Origin: CAWJPY01 sp963844865
Lineage (GTDB): Bacteria; Acidobacteriota; Thermoanaerobaculia; Thermoanaerobaculales; Sulfomarinibacteraceae
Direction of reading: 5' to 3'
Assembly: GCA_963844865.1 (NCBI GenBank)
Contig: CAWJPY010000006.1
Location: 62,001-126,000 of the forward strand
DNA: 64,000 nt
The notes under the pieces are model-generated. The model saw only the letters and a program-made list of their open reading frames with translations. It searched no databases and was not told the DNA's origin. Shown one piece after another: positions 58,572 through 64,000 of the stretch (its first letter is position 1; every line of letters starts with the position of its first letter). The translations under genes and the position numbers were made by a program.

Positions 58572-58620
58572 GCCGGCCTCCCCATCGCTGCTGAAGAGTC
58601 TGTGCGGACGTCTGGATTCC

Positions 58621-58649
58621 AAGATCAACATCCTGGCGGCGTCTGTCAA
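58621..58649 (-). promoter_or_regulatory. Candidate sigma-70-like promoter of the dnaJ-like gene
   Basis: Minus strand: perfect TTGACA, 17-bp spacing, then GATCTT (weak -10). It would give a leader of about 40 nt before the ATG at 58571. Confidence 0.35.
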
Positions 58650-58779
58650 GTGCGAGCAGATGATCCCGAGAGCGGGTGGCGGCAGTTTCCGTAGTGCTCG
58701 CCCCCGAATGACGGGCGCCGAGGGCGGCGGCCTCTGAATCAAGACGCGGTCGCTATTGGTGTAAAATCGGAGGGCATCC

Positions 58780-59142
58780 ATGATGATCTCCGGTGACACG
58801 GTCCGCCGCGTTCGAGCAGTCTGCATGCTGCTTCTGCTCTGCCTGGTGGCGGCGTCGCCCCTGTGGCACCAGGAGCATGAGCTCGGCCCCGCATGGGTCG
58901 CGGCCGGCCACGGCCGCGAGCTCATCCACCGCGCCGCCGGCACAGCCCGCCACCAGGCCGGTGAAACCTCCGGAACCTGCCCGATCTGTTTCTCACAGCA
59001 TCTGCTCTCCCTTAGCCTCCTCGCCGCCCCGGTGGAGGTCCACACCGCGGCCGGCCTGCCCGAGACCTTCGGTCAGCCCGCAGCGCCGCCGGTGGTCGCC
59101 CTGTCGCAGCTCGACCGGGCACGCGCTCCTCCACTCGCCTGA
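58780..59142 (+). CDS. Small Cys/His-containing exported protein, metal-operon leader gene
   Basis: 120 residues. N-terminal hydrophobic signal (VCMLLLLCLVAASPLW), then HQEHELG, His-containing middle and a CPICFSQHLLS motif. It resembles small accessory proteins found beside metal transporters, but I cannot name a family. TAAAAT (58762-58767) and CGGAGGG give promoter and ribosome binding site. It starts the presumed zinc operon with the next three genes. Confidence 0.7.
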   Translation: MMISGDTVRRVRAVCMLLLLCLVAASPLWHQEHELGPAWVAAGHGRELIHRAAGTARHQAGETSGTCPICFSQHLLSLSLLAAPVEVHTAAGLPETFGQPAAPPVVALSQLDRARAPPLA

Positions 59143-59230
59143 TCGATCCCGCAGCGGGAACGATCAGCCACCGCACCCATCGGGACCCGCCTCACGGCGG
59201 GCCGGCCCATGCAACCGAGAGGAGGAAGGC

Positions 59231-60694
59231 ATGACACTCCACCCAAGCCGGCGACGAGGTCGACGAAGCGCCGCCCTCGTCGTCCTGTCATTCGCCCTGG
59301 CGACCACACCTGGCCTTGCCGGGGACGCGCAGCCGCCGCCCGCGCCGACGACGCCCAACGAGCAGCAGCTGGCCGATCAAGTCCGTGAACTCGCACGGCA
59401 GCTCGAGGAGCTGCGGTCCGTCCGCGATCGTGAGATCGAGGAGCTCCAGCTGCGTCTGCACGAGCTGGAGGAAAACCTGCGCGGGCTCGAGGAGGCGAAG
59501 CAGCAGCGGGAGCTAGAGTCCCTCCGGGAGGAGGCGGAGCAGCTCACCACCGGCGAGGTGGAGAAAGAGCGGGCGGCCGCCGCCCAAAGGGACTCTTTCA
59601 CCGGGCGCGCCCGCACGCTGCAGGCCCTCAACCCGGAGATCAGCTTCCTGGGCGACATCTCCTACGACTGGAGCGCCTCCTCCCACATCCCCGACCGCTT
59701 TCTGGTCAGGGGGGTGGAGATCGGCTTCGCGGCCCCCCTGGACCCGTCCACCCGCTTCAAGGGCTACCTGGCCGCCCACCAGGAGCCTCCGCTCTATGCT
59801 CCGGGAGAGCACGAGGAGGAGGCGCACGTGGGCCACGACCACGGCGAGGAGATCAACCTCACTGTCGAGGAGGCCTACATGGAGTGGGTCGCCCTGCCGG
59901 GGAACACCCGCCTGCGTGTGGGCCGCTTCCGCCAGCAGTTCGGGACCCTCAACCGCTGGCACCCCCACGCGCTGCCCAGTGTCGACATCCCCTTCGCTCT
60001 GCGCGACCTGTTCGGCCACGACGGCCTCATCGGCCTCGGCATCGGCGTCGACTGGCAGCTCCCACGCCTGTGGGCCAGCTCCAATGGACTCACCCTGGAG
60101 GTCACCAACGCTGACAACCCGACCGCCTTCGCCGGCTCCGACTTCGATCGGCCGTCGGTGCTGCTACGGCACACCGGGTTTTTCGACCTCGGCCCCGACG
60201 CCTACCTCGAGCTCGGCCTCACCGGGATGGTGGGTCCCAACGACGCGTCCGGGGACCACCACACCACCCTGGCCAGCATCGACTTCAACTTCAACTGGGA
60301 GCCCGCCAGCCGGGCGAGGTACCGCGGGCTGGAGGTGCGCGGCCAGTACATCTGGAGTCGCTTCGGGGCTCCGGACGGCGCCGTGCGCACGGGCTCGTTC
60401 TTCACCTACGCCACCTGGCGGCTCGGCCGGCAGTTCCTCACCGGCCTGCGCTACGACGACGCCGAGCTGCCGACGCCGGAGGTGGAGCTCTTCGACCGGC
60501 CGTTCTCCACCGGCCTCAGGGAGCGGGCCTGGAGCCCGTACCTGACCTTCTGGCAGAGCGAGTTCGTCCGCCTGCGGATCGAGTACCAGCACGCCACCCG
60601 GGACTTTCAGTGGGAGTACGGCCCACGTGAGGACAACCGCATCTTCGTCCAGACGACGTTCGCGGGCGGCCCTCACAAACACGAGGCCTACTGA
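59231..60694 (+). CDS. Outer-membrane porin-like protein with coiled coil and His-rich segment
   Basis: 487 residues. Signal peptide ends near GLAGD. A coiled coil lies at about 45-115 (repeated EELxxLRExx heptads), then a beta-barrel domain of the phosphate-selective/zinc-associated porin kind to the end. A His/Glu-rich segment, GEHEEEAHVGHDHGEE, is at about 195-210 and probably binds Zn or a similar metal. The order (porin, ZnuA-like, ZnuB-like) suggests metal entry through the outer membrane. GGAGGAAGG before the ATG. Confidence 0.8.
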   Translation: MTLHPSRRRGRRSAALVVLSFALATTPGLAGDAQPPPAPTTPNEQQLADQVRELARQLEELRSVRDREIEELQLRLHELEENLRGLEEAKQQRELESLREEAEQLTTGEVEKERAAAAQRDSFTGRARTLQALNPEISFLGDISYDWSASSHIPDRFLVRGVEIGFAAPLDPSTRFKGYLAAHQEPPLYAPGEHEEEAHVGHDHGEEINLTVEEAYMEWVALPGNTRLRVGRFRQQFGTLNRWHPHALPSVDIPFALRDLFGHDGLIGLGIGVDWQLPRLWASSNGLTLEVTNADNPTAFAGSDFDRPSVLLRHTGFFDLGPDAYLELGLTGMVGPNDASGDHHTTLASIDFNFNWEPASRARYRGLEVRGQYIWSRFGAPDGAVRTGSFFTYATWRLGRQFLTGLRYDDAELPTPEVELFDRPFSTGLRERAWSPYLTFWQSEFVRLRIEYQHATRDFQWEYGPREDNRIFVQTTFAGGPHKHEAY

Positions 60695-60707
60695 CGGAGA
60701 CATGACC

Positions 60708-61814
60708 ATGAAGACGACGCATCGCTGCCTCTCCATCCCTCATCGCCTCGTCCTCGGCGCGAGCGTGCTCGCGCTCTTGACCTGGGGCTCGACGCCGGCC
60801 GTGGCCGCCGACGGGACCGGCGGCCGCACCTTGAGGGTGGTGACCACCTTGCCCGACTACGCCTGGGCGGCCCGCGAGATCGCCGGGGACGCGGCCCGGG
60901 TGGACGCCATCGCCAGAGGAAACCAGGACGCGCACTTCGTACGGCCCCGCCCTTCCTACAGCGCCCTGCTGCGCTCCGCCGACCTGTTCGTGTCCACCGG
61001 CCTCGACCTGGAGCTGTGGGTACCGACGCTCCTGGACGCCGCCGGCAACGACAGGGTCCTGGAGGGGGGGCCCGGCTACGTGGCCGCGGCCACCGGCGTC
61101 CCGCTCCTGGACGTGCCCACCACCCTGTCGCGCTCCGAAGGGGACGTCCACATCTACGGCAACCCCCACATCCACACCGATCCCCTCAACATGGTGATCA
61201 TCGCCCGCAACATCCTGGCCGGCCTCCAGAAGGTGGACCCGGACCGCGCCGACCTCTACGCCGAGCGCGAGAAGGTTCTGGAGGATGACCTCTGCCGCCG
61301 TCTCTTCGGCGACGAGCTGGTGGACCTGCTGGGGGGGGAGACCCTGGCGCGCCTGGCCCGCTCCGGCCGGCTCCAGCCCTTCCTCGAGGGCAAGGAGTAC
61401 CCGGCGGACAGCGGCCACGTCCTGGCCGAGAAGCTCGGCGGCTGGATGCGCGAGGCGGCTCCCCTGAGGGGGCGCTCCCTCATCGGCTACCACAAGAACT
61501 GGATCTACTTCGCCCACCGCTTCGGCCTCAAGATGGCCGGCTATATCGAGCCCAAGCCGGGCATCCCCCCCACCCCCCGTCACGTGGAGGCCATCATCGA
61601 CCTGATCGGCAAGGAGGGCATCGAGGTCGTGCTCTCCGCCAACTACTTCGACCCCTCGAAGCCCGAGGCTATCGCCGCCCGCACCGGCGCCCACGCCGTC
61701 ATCGTGCCCCTCTCTACCGGCGGCGAGCCAGGAGTGGAGACCTACCCGGAGCTGATCGACACCTGGATCACACGCCTGGTGGACGCCTTCAAGGCCACGG
61801 AGGCCGGCTCATGA
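60708..61814 (+). CDS. Metal ABC transporter substrate-binding protein (ZnuA/TroA-like)
   Basis: 368 residues. Signal peptide ends near AVAAD. Cluster A-I fold with the usual four metal-ligand regions: DAHFVRP, NPHIHTDP, YHKNWIYFAHRFG and an acidic ligand near SANYFDPSKPE. No His-rich loop, which may be supplied by the upstream porin. Binds Zn or Mn in the periplasm. Start ATG 60708 (GGAG 8 nt before); ATG 60702 is too close. The stop overlaps the permease start (ATGA). Confidence 0.9.
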   Translation: MKTTHRCLSIPHRLVLGASVLALLTWGSTPAVAADGTGGRTLRVVTTLPDYAWAAREIAGDAARVDAIARGNQDAHFVRPRPSYSALLRSADLFVSTGLDLELWVPTLLDAAGNDRVLEGGPGYVAAATGVPLLDVPTTLSRSEGDVHIYGNPHIHTDPLNMVIIARNILAGLQKVDPDRADLYAEREKVLEDDLCRRLFGDELVDLLGGETLARLARSGRLQPFLEGKEYPADSGHVLAEKLGGWMREAAPLRGRSLIGYHKNWIYFAHRFGLKMAGYIEPKPGIPPTPRHVEAIIDLIGKEGIEVVLSANYFDPSKPEAIAARTGAHAVIVPLSTGGEPGVETYPELIDTWITRLVDAFKATEAGS

Positions 61815-63253
61815 GCGACCTCCTCCACCTCATGGCCGCGCCTTTCGCGGCCTGCATCGTGCTCGTAGGGATCCACGCCTACCTGGGCATGCACGTCATC
61901 CAGCGCCGGGTCATCTTCGTCGACCTGGCCCTGGCCCAGATCGCCGCCCTCGGCGCCACCAGCTGCTACCTCCTCGGCTTGAGCCCGCACGGCACGGGGG
62001 CCTACCTCTTCTCCCTGGGCTTCGCGGTGGCGGGGGCGGCCATCTTCGCCGTCACCAGGATGCGGCACGAGCGCATCCCCCAGGAGGCCATCATCGGCAT
62101 CGTCTACGCGGTGGCCCTGGCCGGGGCGATCCTGGTGGCCGACCGGGCCCCCGAGGGGGCCGAGCACATCAAGGAGACCCTGGTGGGCAGCCTCCTCTGG
62201 GTCACCTGGCCGACGGTGGTCAAGACCGCCGTGATCTACGCCCTGGTGGGGTGCCTGCACGTCGCCCTCAGGCGGCGCTTCTTCCAGATCTCCTTCGCAC
62301 CCGACGAGGCCTACGCCCAGGGTCGCTGGGTGCGCCTGTGGGACTTCATCTTCTACGTCACCTTCGCCTTCGTGATCACCTCTTCGGTGGCCATGGCGGG
62401 CGTGCTCCTGGTCTTCTCGTTCCTGGTCATCCCGGCGGTCATCGCCATCCTCTTCGCGCGCCGCATCTCGGTCCGCCTCGTCATCGGCTGGAGCGTGGGC
62501 ATCGCCGCCTGCCTGATCGGCCTGGTGGCCTCCTACCGCTTCGACCTGCCGTCTGGCCCGGCAGTGGTGACCTCCCTGGGGATCGCCCTCCTCCTTGCCG
62601 CCACCCTGTACTCCATCGTCTCCTCTCCCCGCCGCGGCCGCGCCTTGCTCAAGGCCGCTGCCGGCGCCGTGGTCGTGCTGGGCGCGCTGGCGGCCCCGGC
62701 CATCCTTCTCAGCGAGGGCAAGGTCCTGCAGATCCCCCACCACCACGAGTGGGAAACGTCGAAGGGGGCGCCCACTGGTCACGCTGTGACCGACGATCCC
62801 TGGGATTCCATCGCCGCCGCCTGCGGCACCGACGCCACCTGCATGGCCGCACGGTTGAGCGAGCGTCCCGAATGGCCCCGGGTGTTAGCGGCCCGGCTCG
62901 CCGCTACCGACGCGACCCAACGGGAAGGGGCCGCGCGGGCGGCGGCGGCCCTTGACGACCCCCAGGCCCGGGACCTGCTGGCCGCGGCCGCCCGCCGCGA
63001 GACGGACGACCTCCTGCGCCTGGAGGAGGCGCGCACCCTGGTGCGTCAGGGCGACGCGAGAGGTCTCGAGCTCGCGCTGGGCTTTCTGGAGGGTGACGCG
63101 CCCCTGCTCTTCCGCCAGGAGGCCCACCAGCTCCTGGTGGAGGCGGCCGGCCGCGACGTGGGCGGTGACGAAACCGGAACGGCCGACGCCACTCCTTCAG
63201 CCCTGGAGCGCTGGCGCGCGTGGGTGAAGGAGCAGGGATCTGGCGAGCATTGA
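61811..63253 (+). CDS. Metal ABC transporter permease (ZnuB-like) with C-terminal HEAT-like extension
   Basis: 480 residues against about 270 for ordinary ZnuB. Membrane helices cover residues 1-300 (VFVDLALAQIAALGAT near the start, SSVAMAGVLLVFSFLVIPA later). A periplasm-type linker with HHHEWE follows. A helical domain of short alpha pairs (about 340-475: AARLAATDATQREGAARAAAALDDPQARDLL and similar) looks HEAT-like. No ATP-binding subunit (ZnuC) is encoded in the window. The extension could be a regulatory or docking domain. Translationally coupled to the binding protein. Confidence 0.85.
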   Translation: MSDLLHLMAAPFAACIVLVGIHAYLGMHVIQRRVIFVDLALAQIAALGATSCYLLGLSPHGTGAYLFSLGFAVAGAAIFAVTRMRHERIPQEAIIGIVYAVALAGAILVADRAPEGAEHIKETLVGSLLWVTWPTVVKTAVIYALVGCLHVALRRRFFQISFAPDEAYAQGRWVRLWDFIFYVTFAFVITSSVAMAGVLLVFSFLVIPAVIAILFARRISVRLVIGWSVGIAACLIGLVASYRFDLPSGPAVVTSLGIALLLAATLYSIVSSPRRGRALLKAAAGAVVVLGALAAPAILLSEGKVLQIPHHHEWETSKGAPTGHAVTDDPWDSIAAACGTDATCMAARLSERPEWPRVLAARLAATDATQREGAARAAAALDDPQARDLLAAAARRETDDLLRLEEARTLVRQGDARGLELALGFLEGDAPLLFRQEAHQLLVEAAGRDVGGDETGTADATPSALERWRAWVKEQGSGEH

Positions 63254-63313
63254 AATTCGGAGGCGTCGATGCGCTATACCTATGCTGACGGAGGCCATCC
63301 GCGGGGAGGACCC

Positions 63314-64000
63314 ATGACCACCCCCGGCAATCTGCGGCGGGTCGACGACACGATCTGGGAGCTGCCCCGCTCCCACCGCAAGGGCATGCGCGTGCCGGCG
63401 AGAATCTACGGCACCGAGAAGCTCATCCGGGCCATGGACGACACGGTGTTCGAGCAGGTGGCCAACGTCGCCACCCTGCCCGGGATCACCGACTACGCCT
63501 TCTGCATGCCCGACGGCCACTGGGGCTACGGGTTCCCCATCGGCGGGGTGGCCGCCATGGACCCCGAGGACGGGGGTGATCTCCCCCGGCGGCATCGGCT
63601 TCGACATCAACTGCGGCATGCGCCTGGTGCGCACCAACCTGACGAGGCAGGAGGTCGCGCCCCACCTCAAGCGGCTCGTGGACCGGCTCTTCGATCGGGT
63701 ACCGGCGGGCGTCGGCAGGAGCGGGCTCCTGAAGGTCTCGCGGCAGGAGTTCCGAGAAGGTCGTGGAGCAGGGCGCACCCTGGTGCGTGCGCGAGGGCCT
63801 GGGCTGGGAGGAGGACCTGGAGCTGACCGAGGAGGGGGGCTGCATGGCCGGCGCCGACGCCGCCGCCGTCAGCGAGCGCGCCGTGGACCGCGGCTTCAAC
63901 CAGATCGGCACCCTGGGCTCGGGCAACCACTACCTGGAGATCCAGGTGGCCGACCGGAAAACGTTTTCGACCCCGAGCGGGCGCGCGCCTTCGGCATCTC
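63314..64000 (+). CDS. rtcB: RtcB-type RNA ligase, partial at window edge and frameshifted
   Basis: N-terminal part of RtcB, the 3'-phosphate/5'-OH RNA ligase of tRNA splicing and RNA repair: CMPDGHWGYGFPIGG, then in another frame GGIGFDINCGMRLV with the metal-binding Asp and Cys, and GTLGSGNHYLEIQ. An extra G in a G run near 63571 and an extra A near 63757 break the frame; a third shift seems to lie near 63960. GGGGAGG precedes ATG 63314; an upstream in-frame ATG at 63269 also has GGAGG. The gene continues beyond the window. Confidence 0.85.

Overview
The window is about 64 kb of very GC-rich DNA (my reading suggests close to 70 percent) from a Gram-negative bacterium. Outer-membrane beta-barrels, a Tricorn-like protease, an NtrC-type two-component pair, modular serine/threonine kinase and winged-helix ATPase regulators, and a protein of the VWFA-related family common in Acidobacteriota together suggest Acidobacteriota (perhaps Thermoanaerobaculia-like). 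That placement is inference; no rRNA gene is present. No CRISPR array, transposase or prophage was seen.

Layout. 1-2.8 kb: the end of a beta-propeller protein, the mercury-methylation pair hgcA-hgcB, tRNA-Leu(TAA) and a 124-bp tandem repeat array. An in-frame UGA followed by a SECIS-like hairpin lies just upstream of the annotated hgcA start and may belong to the gene. 2.8-16 kb: two divergent outer-membrane modules (OmpW-like on minus, FadL/PorV-like on plus), a secreted serine hydrolase with a small membrane protein, and three proteins that put a similar NTPase on different outputs: a winged-helix DNA-binding domain, a Ser/Thr kinase, and a TPR-membrane platform. Both divergent promoters carry four TGA-containing repeats spaced exactly 11 bp apart, each array ending 13 nt before an extended -10 box. 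This looks like the operator of an OmpR/PhoB-type winged-helix protein, and the winged-helix-NTPase gene lies directly downstream of the first module. 16-26 kb: Tricorn-like protease, FecR-domain protein, Gly-rich secreted protein, CHASE2 histidine kinase with sigma-54 response regulator, alpha/beta hydrolase.

26-38 kb is a mevalonate-to-hopanoid cluster: squalene-hopene cyclase, HpnG, diphosphomevalonate decarboxylase, phosphomevalonate kinase, squalene synthase, class II HMG-CoA reductase, mevalonate kinase, IPP isomerase, HpnH and HpnB. Only HMG-CoA synthase and a prenyl diphosphate synthase are missing between acetoacetyl-CoA and adenosylhopane. From about 33.0 to 36.3 kb the reading frames are broken by many single-base indels, which I read as sequence errors rather than gene decay.

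38-58.6 kb holds housekeeping and regulatory genes: SDR, FHA-GAF-PP2C phosphatase, Gfo/Idh oxidoreductase, M29-type aminopeptidase (one frameshift), PTPS/QueD, rhomboid protease, VWFA-related secreted protein, nitroreductase, diguanylate cyclase, an EgtD-EgtB ergothioneine pair, a UbiA-type prenyltransferase, an ECF sigma factor translationally coupled to a membrane VWA protein, a MOSC protein and a DnaJ-like protein. 58.7-63.3 kb is a metal (probably zinc) uptake operon: Cys/His-rich exported protein, outer-membrane protein with a His-rich segment, ZnuA-like binding protein, and a ZnuB-like permease with an unusual C-terminal extension. The window ends in a frameshifted, truncated rtcB.

Many genes without a Shine-Dalgarno sequence have a TANNNT hexamer 6-10 nt before the start codon, which points to leaderless transcription. 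Others use an extended -10 (TGnTANNNT) plus a normal ribosome binding site.
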